Source: Trichomonas vaginalis G3 (lineage: Eukaryota > Parabasalia > Trichomonadida > Trichomonadidae). Taken from it: DNA of 64,000 bases. The position numbers were made by a program, and so were the translations under genes. Below are positions 1 to 9,916 of this stretch, in pieces. Position 1 is the stretch's first letter. Each line of letters starts with the position of its first letter. The stretch covers positions 35,045,896 through 35,109,895 of the forward strand of contig NC_067206.1 in assembly GCF_026262505.1 (NCBI RefSeq), in the 5' to 3' direction. The notes below the pieces were generated by a model. The model searched no databases, had not been told where the DNA came from, and was given only the letters and a program-made list of their open reading frames with translations.

Positions 1-485
1 ACTTGGATGTTGTAAGATGTTTGCAAACCAACATAAGATATACTCATAGATCTTTCGTTTCCATTGCATATAATTTCTTTGACATGGTCTAACCAAGCTT
101 CTATAAATTTTCTTTTCCATTCTACTTGTTCGTATTTATATCCAGTGAAGATAGAATAGAAGTTTGGAGAAGGTGTATAGAACTTTATACCGAACTGAAA
201 AATCTTCTAACTTTGACAATAAGATATCCCAAGCATCTAACATCTTCATACCAACTTGTACGACTTTTATTTTCTTAAGTTTCTGTTTACATTCTTGTCT
301 GAAACTATTGTCGCTCTTGGTTTGTTAAAGACACATCCCATTCTTTCATGACATAACATTCTGGGGCAGAGTCGACATAAATGACTAAACGTTTCAAATT
401 CTCGACTGCTTTGTTATAGTCTCGAAATGGACACATATTTCTGAAGCTTGGAAGTCATAAAATCTGAAACATCATTTCTGTACAT
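1..485 (-). pseudogene. SF3 helicase fragment (left arm copy)
   Basis: Mirror copy of the N-terminal part of the helicase at 4911-6144, cut off by the window edge before the Walker A motif. The start ATG is complementary to 483-485, next to a T-rich leader as in the right copy. The reading frame breaks more than once, as it does in the right copy. It lies in the left arm of the 5.4-kb inverted duplication. Function is inferred only from the right-arm copy, which carries the ATPase motifs. Confidence 0.6.
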
Positions 486-516
486 ATTTTATAAAAAATA
501 AAAAAAAATATTTTTT

Positions 517-1294
517 TTATTCTTGACTTTGTTGTTTTGCATTTTTGCATTTGTTGTTCTTGAGCTATTTGTTGTTGAAGTTGTTCTTGTATACAATACT
601 TTCACCAGTTGCATCTTCCAATTCGAACATTTCTGCCGTCATTGACAAATACATAGGACATAAAAGTTTTACAGAACAAAGTTTGCGTCAACTAAGTTCA
701 ACGTTTATTTGCAAGTGTTTGAGTTTACTAAAGTGAAAATCTGCATTCGAATGAACAATAGGCAAACCAGCAGAGAAAGTGTTGTTTATACGCATAGTAT
801 CTTTTGGTCATAGTAGTTTCTGTCGACATTCGAATAACTTTGAACCTAAGTTTGAAACAATATATAAAATAGGTGTACTTAAGTCAATGGAAAGACACCT
901 TGTATGACACCTTTTCCTGTTATGGAAACGTTGGTAGTAAAAACCAGATAAAATTTTGTATTATAGCTCATATCGTTTATAGTAAACTCAGTCGGACATC
1001 CAAACATAATGAAACCTGCTCTATTGCAGCACATGTTACATCCGTCCTTAAAGTATTAAATAAGTCAACAAAACCTGTTGGTGGTATATCTGAGTAAGTA
1101 TCTTCAAAGGAGTATTTTTTACCATTCACAACAATAAATTTCTGGTGTCAAAAGAGCAAAACAGCTTTAGTCGTCATTGTGTTTAAGGTTAGTTTACAAT
1201 ATCGTCCTTGAGGACTTTGTAAGTTTGTTGTTATAGAATTATATGACTCAGGGTTTTTAGTCGTAATAGTATAAACCATATAGTCTTCTGCCAT
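517..1294 (-). pseudogene. putative jelly-roll minor capsid protein (left copy)
   Basis: Mirror copy of the gene at 4079-4883, starting at the ATG complementary to 1292-1294 and ending in the same Gln-rich tail. Several single-base indels break the frame, so no long ORF survives on this strand. See the right-arm copy for the reasoning on function. It sits 4 bases downstream of the CCG gene copy on the same strand, which keeps the gene order of the right arm. Confidence 0.55.
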
Positions 1295-1298
1295 TTAT

Positions 1299-1879
1299 TT
1301 AGCAAATAAATTTTAATGAAATGTTGTGGTCGTCAAATATTTTTATGACGTCTGGGAAACTATATTTTAAGTTCAACGTTTCACCTCCTTTCATAACGTA
1401 TATCTTGTCAATGACATTATATGAAACACCACAGCAACAATGTCGGGTTCTATTTCTTTGATGTTTATATCGTCTGCCTCTGCTCAAAAGTTTCAATAGT
1501 TCTTTCAAAACTTCATGAGGTGCAATGACATATGAGTTCACTTTTACAGGGTTGTGTTCGACCAAGTTTAACATTATACCAAAGCTTGACAAATCTTCTC
1601 CTGAGTTTTAAGTTTGTCTTTAAGTTGTTGGTAGTCGTTTCGAATATCTGCAACAGAACTTAAGTCTCTGCTAACTTCAGGATATGTTGGTTGTTCTTTT
1701 ACAGGAACTATTGTTATACCATCTTCGTCTTCGTATGGTTTCCCCACTTCAACATCTCTTTCTTTGACATTGACAACAACACTTTGACTGTTTGTTTGAG
1801 TTGGTGAATTTAACTTCACATCTGCCACCGCCATTAAACCTTTTGAAACACTTACGCTTCTATTTTTCGGAAATGACAT
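1299..1879 (-). pseudogene. conserved Maverick 'CCG' protein (left copy)
   Basis: Left-arm copy of the gene at 3494-4074. The N-terminal about 100 codons (1879 to about 1577) and the C-terminal about 93 codons are each open, but a one-base loss near 1577 separates them. The right copy is broken elsewhere (near 3643), so the two arms have different lesions in the same gene. The C-terminal half has a Cys-Cys-Gly triplet followed by a beta-rich stretch and is shared with 38057-38655. Molecular function is unknown. Its place between capsid-type genes suggests a structural or assembly role. Confidence 0.55.
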
Positions 1880-1897
1880 TTTACTTAGAATAAAAGA

Positions 1898-2160
1898 ATG
1901 GACGTATTCGATATCTCTTCGAATTGAAGCAGAACAAAGTTTACACACACAAACAATACAATACATTGACAGAATAGTTCTTTATACAAACAATGGAAAA
2001 TGTTATAGAATAGCAGTCTTTGCTGAACCAAAATATTTTCATAAAGCAAAGAAAGTTGGTATAACTGAAATGGTGAAAGTTCTTGAAGCAGACAAAAATA
2101 TAACAACAAAACTTACAGATATTTCTAAAGGTAAGTTTATATACAATATTATGTCAAAAC
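1898..2160 (+). pseudogene. hypothetical Maverick gene, left copy of 3056-3475
   Basis: Mirror of the minus-strand gene beginning at 3475. The ATG at 1898 is divergent from the CCG copy and separated from it by about 18 bases. Frames break between about 1970 and 2140 relative to the right copy, and similarity runs on toward the N gap. No known domain is recognised. Confidence 0.45.
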
Positions 2161-2196
2161 TGGCGTACTGTCAATATTTGACGGAGAGAAGTCAGT

Positions 2197-2960
2197 TCAA
2201 GAACAACTTACTGACCTGCTGCCAAAATCTGCTCGATGGAAGCTGTCGTTATGCCAATCTGAGAGCCCCAGCAGGTTTCATCGAACGAATCTTCAAAAGA
2301 GCATCTTCCGTGAAAAGTGCTATTGGTTTTGTAAACTTCTTTGCTTTCAATTCATCTGGACCGGCTCTGTCANNNNNNNNNNNNNNNNNNNNNNNNNAAG
2401 CATTGAAATATCTGGGTCCAACATATAGACTGCAAGTCTGCTTTCTATTCTCTTGCATTCAAATTTTCGCCATGAACTTAACTGGGTCCCAAGCAGTTCC
2501 AGCAGCATTGAAATAATAGTTTACTTCATTGTTGAAGTTTGAGAAACCAAAGTCTAAGTCAACTTTGTCTTTGCAAATTCGCGAATGACGTTTGATTTGT
2601 TCCCTTTACGTCTGTAATAGTGAATGGGTCTTGTGTTGGTGCAATGACTAATTATTTTTGCTTGGAGTAAGTTCGATAGAAATTTTTCCTGCCCAGTTTG
2701 GCAAGTATCTTAAGAACCTAAGATGAGGAAAGATGACAAAGAACTCTAAGTTTCAGTTTTACTTAGTGGCAGCGTCCATCTGAACCAGAAAGGTTACATA
2801 AACTCCTGGAACGTTAGGGTCAAGTCTCTTATTTTCTCAATAGTTGCATACTGTCTGTTTGTTCTCTAGCTTGTTTGCGTCTGTACTTGATCTCAAAGCG
2901 AACCCATCATAGTTTGCCCATGTTACTGTTTGAACTAAGTCAACGTTAGAATATATCTTA
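2197..2960 (-). pseudogene. decayed capsid-like structural protein
   Basis: Several open stretches in different frames on this strand read as one broken beta-rich protein. They include motifs such as NWAGKISIEL, FTITDVKG and NEVNYYFNAAGTAWDP, and end in a segment shared with the right arm (FTKPIALFTEDALL). At least three frameshifts and the N gap interrupt it, and the N-terminus is missing. The loop position between capsid-type genes fits a major capsid protein, but I could not align it by eye with the better preserved candidate at 40590-42229. Treat the capsid call as inference. Confidence 0.4.
2373..2397. other. assembly gap (25 N)
   Basis: Twenty-five undetermined bases mark a scaffold join or unresolved sequence. 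It lies exactly where the left arm of the inverted duplication ends, so the palindrome there should not be trusted without spanning reads. Confidence 1.
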
Positions 2961-2967
2961 TTATCCT

Positions 2968-3162
2968 ATGAAAATTCTGGGCATCCTCCTTACTGGTGAC
3001 AGAGACGGTCCAAATGAATTGAAAGCAAAGAAGTTTACAAAACCAATAGCACTTTTCACGGAAGATGCTCTTTTGAAGATTCGTTCGATGAAACCTGCTG
3101 GGGCTCCTCAGATTGGTATAACGACAGCTTCCATCGAGCAGATTTTGGCAGCAGGTCAGTAA
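2968..3162 (+). pseudogene. C-terminal fragment of the capsid-like protein (right copy)
   Basis: An open frame ending in ...SIEQILAAGQ-stop repeats the C-terminus of the minus-strand fragment at 2197-2960, with a few substitutions (for example Asn for Asp in GPNELKAKKF). It keeps the true stop, which the left copy lost to a one-base deletion. Only the last about 60 codons are present, and everything upstream is cut at the centre of the inverted duplication. The opposite strand carries the tail of another gene, so the two genes converge. Confidence 0.5.
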
Positions 3163-3475
3163 GTTGTTCTTGAACTGACTTCTCTCCGTCAAATATTGAC
3201 AGTACGCCAGTTTTGATATAATATTGTATTATAAACTTACCTTTAGAAATATCGGTCAGTTTTGTTGTTATATTTTTGTCTGCTTCAAGAACTTTCACCA
3301 TCTCGGTTATACCAACTTTCTTTGCTTTATGAAAATATTTTGGTTCAGCAAAGACTGCTATTCTATAACATTTTCCATTGTTTGTATAAAGAACTACTCT
3401 GTCAATGAACTTGTATTGTTTGTGTGTGTAAACTTTGTTTTGCTTCAATTCGAAGAGATACTCAAATACGTCCAT
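3056..3475 (-). CDS. hypothetical Maverick protein, divergent from the CCG gene
   Basis: A 139-codon frame starting at the ATG complementary to 3473-3475. An 18-base spacer (TTTTTATTCTAAGT...) separates it from the CCG gene on the other strand. The N-terminal about 90 residues are mixed charged and hydrophobic with a beta-rich look (VVLYTNNGKCYRIAVF). The last about 35 codons overlap the capsid-like gene on the other strand and may lie beyond an indel, so the real C-terminus is uncertain. The position parallels the small genes at 37581 and 19208 that share bidirectional spacers with neighbours. No domain is recognised. Confidence 0.5.
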   Translation of the reverse strand: MDVFEYLFELKQNKVYTHKQYKFIDRVVLYTNNGKCYRIAVFAEPKYFHKAKKVGITEMVKVLEADKNITTKLTDISKGKFIIQYYIKTGVLSIFDGEKSVQEQLTDLLPKSARWKLSLYQSEEPQQVSSNESSKEHLP

Positions 3476-3493
3476 CTTTTTATTCTAAGTAAA

Positions 3494-4074
3494 ATGTCAT
3501 TTCCGAAAAATAGAAGCGTAAGTGTTTCAAAAGGTTTAATGGCGGTGGCAGATGTGAAGTTAAATTCACCAACTCAAACAAACAGTCAAAGTGTTGTTGT
3601 CAATGTCAAAGAAAGAGATGTTGAAGTGGGGAAACCATACGAGACGAAGATGGTATAACAATTGTTCCTGTAAAAGAACAACCAACATACCCTGAAGTTA
3701 GCAGAGACTTAAGTTCTGTTGCAGATATTCGAAACGACTACCAACAACTTAAAGACAAACTTAAAACTCAGGAGAAGATTTGTCAAGCTTTGGGTATAAT
3801 GTTAAACTTGGTCGAACACAACCCTGTAAAAGTGAACTCATATGTCATCGCACCTCATGAAATTTTGAAAGAACTATTGAAACTTTTGACAGAGGCAGAC
3901 GATATAAACATCAAAGAAATAGAACCCGACATTGCTTGCTGTGGTGTTTCATATAATGTCATTGACAAGATATACGTTATGAAAGGAGGTGAAACGTTGA
4001 ACTTAAAATATAGTTTCCCAGACGTCATAAAAATATTTGACGACCACAACATTTCATTAAAATTTACTTGCTAA
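3494..4074 (+). pseudogene. conserved Maverick 'CCG' protein (right copy)
   Basis: About 193 codons with one frameshift near 3643, where the left copy has one more base. The N-terminal half is Ser/Val/Glu-rich and contains a PTYPEV motif. The C-terminal half holds DIACCGVSYN and a strand-rich end (LNLKYSFPDVIKIF). The gene at 38057-38655 in another element has the same plan: a PTYP motif, then EVSCCG, then LHLTYNDIYNKI. This shows a conserved protein family. It ends 4 bases before the next gene, which implies tight co-linearity with the putative capsid gene. Function is unknown. Confidence 0.6.
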
Positions 4075-4078
4075 GTAA

Positions 4079-4883
4079 ATGGCAGAAGACATAGTGGTTT
4101 ATACTATTACGACTAAAAACCCTGAGTCATATAATTCTATAACAACAAACTTACAAAGTCCTCAAGGACGATATTGTAAACTAACCTTAAACACAATGAC
4201 GACTAAAGCCTGTTTTGCTCTTTTGACACCAGAAGACTTTGTTGTGAATGGTAAAAAATACTTCTTTGAAGATACTTACTCAGATATACCACCAACAGGT
4301 TTTGTTGACTTATTTAATACTTTAAGGACGGATGTAACATGTGCTGCAACTAGAGCAGGTTTCATTATGTTTGGATGTCCGACTGAGTTTACTATAAACG
4401 ATATGAGCTATAATACAAAACTTATATCTGGTTTTTACTACCAACAGTTTCCTATAACAGGAAAAGGTGTCATACAAGGAATGTCTGTTCCATTGACTTT
4501 AAGCACACCAATTTTATATATTGTTTCAAACTTAGGTTCAAAGTGCTATTCGAATGTCGACAGAAACTACTATGACCAAAAGATACTCATGCGTATAAAC
4601 AACACTTTCTCTGCTGGTTTGCCTATTGTTCATTCGAATGCAGAGTTTTCAGCTTTAGTAAACTCAAACACTTTAGCAAACATAAACTTAACCTTAGTTC
4701 GACGCAAACTTTGTTCCTGTAAAACTTTTATGTCCTATGTATTTGTCAATGACGGCAGAAAGTTTCGAATTGGAAGATGCAACTGGTGAAAGTATTGTAC
4801 TACAAGAACAACTTCAACAACAAATAGCTCAAGAACAACAAATGCAACAAATGGAACAAATGCAACAACAAAGTCAAGAATAA
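4079..4883 (+). pseudogene. putative minor capsid (jelly-roll, penton-like) protein
   Basis: Open for 236 codons (to 4789), then one indel near 4700 shifts the natural C-terminus to the frame ending at 4883 in a Gln-rich tail. The sequence is beta-rich with little charge. Its C-terminal strands (ANINLTLVDANF followed by a hydrophobic strand) resemble the end of single jelly-roll capsid proteins. The same pattern appears in 36851-37561 (NIKFRVTDLFDCDLEF). Both genes lie beside a CCG gene. The capsid role is inference from composition and context; a structure prediction would decide it. Confidence 0.5.
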
Positions 4884-4910
4884 AAAATATTTTTTTTTAT
4901 TTTTATAAAA

Positions 4911-6144
4911 ATGTACAGAATAGACGTTTCAGATTTTTATGACTTCCAAGCCTTCAAAATATGTGTCCATTTAGAGACTATAACAAAGCAGTCGAGAATT
5001 TGAAACGTTTAGTCATTTATGTTGACTCTGCCCCAGAATGTTATGTCATGAAAGAATGGGATGTTGTCTTTAACAAACAAGAGCAACAATAGTTTCAGAA
5101 CAAGAATGTAGACAAAACTTAAGAAAATAAAAGTCGTACAAGTTGGCATGAAGATGTTAGATGCTTGGGATATCTTATTGTCAAAGTTAGAAGATTTTTC
5201 AGTTCGAGGTATAAAGTTCTATACACCATCTCCAAACTTCTATTCTATCTTCACTGGATATAAATACGAACAAGTAGAATGGAAAGAAAATGTTATAGAA
5301 GCTTGGTTAGACCATGTCAAAGAAATTATATGCAATGGAAACGAAAGAGTCTATGAGTATATCTTATGTTGGTTTGCAAACATCTTACAACATCCAAGTG
5401 CTAAAAATGAAACTGCTCTCATTCATAATTGGAAAACAAGGAACTGGTAAGAACACTTTCTTTACAGATATTTTGTGCAAACTGTTAGAGGGCTATTCGA
5501 ACCCTAATATGACAAACTTAGAAAACATCTGCGGTAAATTTAACTCTTCAATAGAGAATATGAAACTTATAGTATGTAACGAACTTCAAAGTATAGATAC
5601 AACAAAAGTTTTGAACTCAGATGCTTTGAAGAGTCTTATAACAGACAAAGTTGGAGTTGTTGAAAGAAAATATAAAGACCAAAGAGTTTGTGAAAATGTT
5701 GCAAACTTCGTCATGGTTTCAAACAACGCTGTTCCGATGAAGTTAGAAAGTTCTGACAGAAGATATGTAGTTGTCAGAACGTCAGATTCTCATATGCAAG
5801 ATACAGAATATTTTGACGACTTAGCAGAAACTTTGACACCTAACTTTTACAACCACTTGTTCTCATATTTTATGACATTAGATATTTCTAAGTTCAATCC
5901 AAGACAAATTCCACATACCGAAGAAAGACAAACATTGTTAGAAGCAAACAAGAGTGTATATGAACTGTTTATAGATGAGACTAACTTTGAGTGTTTAGAT
6001 GAAAGGTCATTGTACGACTCGTATAAACAATATTGTCAAGAGTATGGTTATATGACAGCATCTAAACGAACATTCTTGGCAAATGTCAAAAATCTTTTAG
6101 ATGTTCAGAACGGCGTATATACAAAGAAAAATTTTTCTGAGTAA
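4911..6144 (+). pseudogene. SF3 (D5-like) replicative helicase without primase domain
   Basis: The P-loop GKQGTGKN lies near 5436, Walker B MKLIVCNEL near 5560 and the sensor/motif C VANFVMVSNN near 5700, followed by the arginine-containing SSDRRYVVVR. These define a superfamily 3 helicase of the D5 type. Frames change near 4965, 5090 and 5425, so it is split. Compared with the 773-aa protein at 32126-34447, the N-terminal AEP primase domain is absent and the gene starts just upstream of the D5_N region. A normal T-rich leader precedes the start. The likely role is unwinding element DNA during replication. Confidence 0.75.
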
Positions 6145-6178
6145 ATTTTAAAAAATATTTTTTTATCCGATAGAAAAG

Positions 6179-6596
6179 ATGACGAAATTCATCTCAGTCA
6201 ACAAGTACATGTCAGACTTAAAGAAGAACTAGACCCATTCGCTTATTTGAATGTTTACTTCTACCATTTTGAAAAGTCTACATTTGACAAAGTTTGGAAC
6301 ATCGAACCAGTTAAGTTTGCTATTGTGACTAAAAATGGTGCGAAATTTGAAGACTTAGACATAGAAGGTTTGTTAGCAGTCAAAGAAAATTTTGACAGAA
6401 GGTTCTCAAACCTTAAAGAAGGCAAAGCATACAAACTTGTTATACCTTATGAACCAAAGAAAGCAGACGACTATGAATATTATGAGTCTAAGATAGTTGA
6501 AGTTCAAGGTAAATTGGGTAAAAAGATTTTAGAGTCTAAGCCAGTTTTGCTCCTAAAGAGGAAGAGAACATTGACATTGACCCAGAAATGTTCTAA
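6179..6596 (+). pseudogene. hypothetical Maverick protein
   Basis: The ATG at 6179 follows a leader with AAAATATTTTTTT. One indel near 6230 separates the first about 16 codons from the long frame, and another near 6548 moves the natural acidic C-terminus to a stop at 6594-6596. The protein would be about 138 residues, rich in Lys, Asp and Tyr, with no recognised domain. It follows the helicase on the same strand and may be a replication-associated or DNA-binding accessory, which is speculative. Confidence 0.45.
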
Positions 6597-6612
6597 AAAT
6601 AAAATTTTATTT

Positions 6613-7066
6613 TTACATGTCAAATTTCTTTTTCTCTGGAACTGGTTCAGGTTCTTTCTTCTCTTCTTCTACTTTCTTTTCTTTCTTTTCTCTCTTCTTC
6701 TTCTTTTCTGGTGGAGTTATGTCAAATTTCTGAACCATATTTATGTAAAAGTTCTTTGTCCTTTAATAGCTCTTCTATTCTGTTTTCTATTTCATCTTCA
6801 AGAACAGCGCATGTGCCTTCTTTGCATTCTAAGAACTTTTGTTGGACTTCATCTTTCCAATCGGCGTCATCTCTGTCAACAAGTCTGTCATTGACAAATT
6901 TTAAGACTGCTCTTTGTAATGTTTTATGGTTCTTGTCATATTCCCAGAAACAGAACTTTAGAACAAATTCACCTTTCTTGTTTACACTATGTAAGATTTT
7001 ATGGTCGACAGATGTTTTAGAGTCGAAAAGTTTGTCTCGAATATAGATAGCGAAATCGCTAGACAT
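6613..7066 (-). pseudogene. hypothetical protein related to the 124-aa KilA-module protein
   Basis: Reads 114 codons from 7066. After a one-base shift near 6735 it continues into a Lys/Glu/Pro-rich tail ending at 6613. Residues about 30-65 (GEFVLKFCFWEYDKNHKT...) follow the same pattern as the 124-aa proteins at 50767, 55566 and 58157 (THFVFTYVLKEYDRYHNE...), which shows a shared family. The charged helical tail is extra. It converges with the preceding gene and diverges from the ATPase with a short T-rich spacer. Function is unknown. Confidence 0.5.
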
Positions 7067-7102
7067 TTTCTAAAAGATAAAAATTTTAATTTTTCTAAAA
7101 AT

Positions 7103-8088
7103 ATGTTAGAAAAAAAGTTTGCTGACATTGACAAGAAATTTGAGAATGTTTTGAACAAGAACAAGAGGAAGTTAGAAAATGCTCAGATAAAACCCATACA
7201 TGACAAGTTCTTATTTGCTCAGAATGGTATAACAGGTCTAATTGCACCACCTGGGTCGGGTAAGACTTTCACTTATCTTAAAATGGCTGCACAACAACAA
7301 GAACTAGATGAGAAGAACCCATTCTATGAGTTAGTAGTCATTTGTAGTACTTCTGGTCATTTGACAAACCGTAAATTCGTTCAAAGATATTATAAAGAAG
7401 TCTAAGTTAGTATGTATAAAAGACTCTGAGTTGTTAGATTGGATAAAGAAGTACCAAAGAAGAGTTTTGAAGTACAATGCTATAAATGAGTATGTCAATT
7501 CGAAGTTTAAAGACCCAAATGAGGAAATGCAGAGAATATTAGAGAAGAAACACTTCAGAAACAAACAGAAAGAGATAGAATACATTTCGAAGAAATTGCA
7601 ATCTTACGATTGGAAACTTACCCTCACAGATGTCTTCTTATCTTAGATGATTTCGCCTCTCATCCTTTGTTAAAGACAGAGAACAAGATATGTGTCGAAT
7701 TCTTAAGAAGCTCAGACACTTCAACATCTCTGTTGTCATTTGTGTACAGACAGCAAAGAGTTTAAGTAAGGATGTTAAAAGAATACTTACTGATATCATA
7801 CTTTTCCCTGGATTGTCCGAAGACGATTTCATGGAACTTATGAAAGAGTCCATGGCAGGTAAGTTTGACAGACATGAACTCTGGGAGAAGTACAAAGTCA
7901 TACAAACCCTCATACTTCTTTCAGAATTCACATCTACGCGAACAAAGTTTCAAATTGTAAAAAGTCAAGCTGAAAATAAAGAGTTCATCTACTCTACTTG
8001 TTTAAGTTGTCAAAATACTCTGTTATTTTTCACGATTTTCATGAGTTTTGGCTACCCCTGTAAAAGTCGGTCTAGAGAAATTTCATGA
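7103..8088 (+). pseudogene. A32/FtsK-HerA-like genome packaging ATPase, frameshifted
   Basis: The Walker A motif APPGSGKT lies near 7250, Walker B LLILDDFAS near 7640, and a sensor-like ISVVICVQTAKSLS near 7720, in three successive frames. The family pumps DNA into capsids in Polintons and large DNA viruses. The intact relative at 39750-40565 has the matching CSFFMAVQYFKALS. Shifts fall near 7400 and 7635, and the true 3' end is uncertain. A stretch near 7945-7975 recurs at 9409-9437 beyond the GGTGA module, as if that module had been inserted near the end of this gene. Confidence 0.7.
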
Positions 8089-8120
8089 AATTTGGTCATT
8101 TTCAGCAAAAAATATATTTT

Positions 8121-8345
8121 AGGTGAAGAGGTGAGATTTCACCTCTTTTTTCACCTGTTTTTTCACCTCAGTTTATTTTATAAGCGTTTCACATGGTAAC
8201 GTTATTTTTAAATTTTGTGAAAACTCAACGGTTTGACACAAGCCCTAAAAATTATTTTACTCAGAATTTTGTTGCTGAATTCAATAAAAATATATTTTAG
8301 TGAAGAGGTGAGATTTCACCTCTTTTTTCACCTCTTTTTTCACCT
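8121..8345. repeat. two direct GGTGA boxes
   Basis: Boxes at 8121-8169 and 8299-8345 each run (A)GGTGAAGAGGTGAGA, then TCACCTC, then further TCACCT units. They are preceded by AAAATATATTTTAG and followed by TTTTATAAGCGTTT. Internal inverted repeats allow hairpins. The second box pairs with the inverted copy at 9332-9381 across the intervening gene. The same boxes separate gene modules at 43.5-62.5 kb. Confidence 0.8.
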
Positions 8346-8351
8346 GTTATT

Positions 8352-9262
8352 TTATAAGCGTTTTACATGAATTGTATGATGTATATTTGAAATCCTAAAC
8401 AATTTCGTAGCTTCTATTTCTTCTGTCAGTACATCGAATGTTTTAACGATACCGAAAGTTTCTTTATACTTCTTCTTGACGTCAGATAGAAGGAAATCGT
8501 CAGCAGTTGGATAGTTTTTGTTCAGAAATGTCAACATGTCCATTTTATCTTCTGCTGGTTTCTCTGTTCTTTCTTTAAATCTGCATAGTCGTTTCGCATA
8601 CGTTCTATCTCTTTGACGAGTAGTTATATTTCCTCATTGCTGCTTTACATTTAGAACATTGTGGGTTCATTTTAGCATTGTACATTGAAATTTGACCTGC
8701 AAGTAAACTAAGGCGTCAATGGTTTTCTTTAACTCAAAAGTTGCTGGTTTTATTTGTTCGTTCCATACTTTACCTCTTCTATCTTTATCTCTTATCTGCC
8801 ATACACATTTTGCAACCAACGAAACAAAGTTGTCGTAGGTCTTAAATTCTTCAGATTTATATATGTCAGAAACATTTTTATATACCATATCGCAGTCTTT
8901 GTCCATGACTTTGTGGTTGCAATGAAATCCAAGAAAACTCATAGTTTACCTTTCGTATGAACTTCTTTATTTCTACCGAGTCAGTTGCTTTGACTTCTAT
9001 TTCATCGAATTCAGGAATAGTAAGCTTTTGTTGTTGTATTTCAGGAAGTTTAGGTAGATGGTCAATAATATCCTGCATTTCATAAAGATACTGTTCATTT
9101 GTTTCATTTTCGCACTACAGTCTAAATCTCCTTGGAGAAGTTCTTGCTTTATCTTCTGGATTGTTGTTTCGAAAGTATATGAAGAAGGAATGAAGCTTTT
9201 CATCTCTACTAACATTGAAGTTGGGTTCATGACTAAAGAGTTTGGTGCTGTTGTTGCTACAT
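8352..9262 (-). pseudogene. 312-aa module protein, decayed copy
   Basis: Homologous over its length to the intact gene at 56650-57588, but broken into at least four frames (8352-8543, 8667-8942, 8878-9078, 8997-9230), and the ATG near 9262 is out of frame. Conserved stretches include FIRKVNYEF, CNHKVMDKDCDMVYKN and the C-terminal HTIHVKRL. An inverted pair of GGTGA boxes and a shared GCTGAATTCAATAAAAATAT flank bracket it, which makes it a discrete cassette. Function is unknown. Confidence 0.65.
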
Positions 9263-9331
9263 GTTCTTACAATAAAAATAAAAAAATATTTTTTAAAAAA
9301 ACCAACTTTTTTTATTTCGGGAAAAATTCAT

Positions 9332-9381
9332 GAGGTGAAAAAAGAGGTGAAAAAAAGAGGTGAAATCTCACCTCTTCACCT
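9332..9381. repeat. inverted GGTGA box, right border of 312-aa cassette
   Basis: Reverse-complement copy of the box at 8299-8345. The match continues outward through ATATATTTTTATTGAATTC to about 9412. Together they form inverted repeats of about 80 bp around the 312-aa cassette. Confidence 0.8.
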
Positions 9382-9459
9382 AAAATATATTTTTATTGAA
9401 TTCAGCAACAAAGTTCAAATTGTAAAAAGTCAAGCTTGAAAAATCTAAAGTGTTTAGTC

Positions 9460-9638
9460 TTAGTAAGATGGTAGCTTCTTAAAGCATATGCCGTCCTTGA
9501 GTTTTATGTACGTGAAGAGAAGTACAATGAATTCAATTACGAGTACAATTGCAATGACAACTAAGGCAACTATTTTTGTCTTTTGCCAGCAAGGGTACTT
9601 CTTCTCTTCCAATGGTTCGGAGAACTATACTCACTCAT
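9460..9638 (-). pseudogene. small single-pass membrane protein
   Basis: On the minus strand a frame ending in FKKLPSY-stop contains KIVALVVIAIVLVIEFIVLL, a clear membrane span, followed by a short basic tail. An ATG complementary to 9636-9638 lies just upstream but one base out of frame, so the start is provisional and a one-base error is likely. The predicted size is about 59 residues. It is divergent from the gene at 9682. Small membrane proteins are common in virus-like elements; the function here is unknown. Confidence 0.45.
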
Positions 9639-9681
9639 GAGAAATGCCAAAACGGTTTAATAGAAAAAGTGTCATTTTTTC

Positions 9682-9876
9682 ATGTCCGAAGACTCGAAGG
9701 TGCAACACTTCCAAAATACCGACGAACTCAGAAGAGCAGCATGGCAGTATCTTCTTGACAACTTCTTTGAGTTCTCCAGGTACACCTTGGAAAATGCTGA
9801 AGAACTCCGACACAGAGAATTTGGAGAAATTGCACTCCAATACTACCTTGACAAACAAAGGGTAAACAAAGGGTAA
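9682..9876 (+). CDS. hypothetical acidic helical protein (64 aa)
   Basis: Begins right after TCATTTTTTC, which resembles a trichomonad initiator next to the ATG. The 64 residues are charged and helical (DELRRAAWQYLLDNFF). GC content is visibly higher than in the flanking element genes, as in the rest of the 9.5-13.4 kb block. No family is recognised. It is the first of a run of small plus-strand genes. Confidence 0.5.
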   Translation: MSEDSKVQHFQNTDELRRAAWQYLLDNFFEFSRYTLENAEELRHREFGEIALQYYLDKQRVNKG

Positions 9877-9916
9877 AATAAGACTAAAAACTTAACGTTT
9901 AAAAAGTGACATTTTT

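Larger units (their letters stand above)
1..2372. repeat. left arm of 5.4-kb inverted duplication
   Basis: This arm is the imperfect reverse complement of 2997-5399. Position 1 corresponds to 5399, and the inner end reaches the N gap at 2373. It carries mirrored copies of the helicase, putative penton-like gene, CCG gene and small divergent gene. Scattered single-base indels differ between the arms. It may be a true inverted duplication of the element or a misassembly, since the assembly gap lies at the inner edge. Confidence 0.85.
2997..5399. repeat. right arm of 5.4-kb inverted duplication
   Basis: Reverse complement of 1-2372 with scattered substitutions and indels. Beyond 5399 the match leaves the window on the left, so the true arm is longer. 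The loop (2373-2996) holds the N gap and capsid-like remnants. Confidence 0.85.

Noticed and set aside
2070-2516. 148-codon plus-strand ORF through the N gap
   Set aside because: Joins the tail of a small gene to the antisense of the capsid-like remnant and crosses undetermined bases.
7943-9437. True target-site duplication of about 30 bp
   Set aside because: The two copies differ by an indel and their outer limits are unclear; kept only as a tentative insertion signal.
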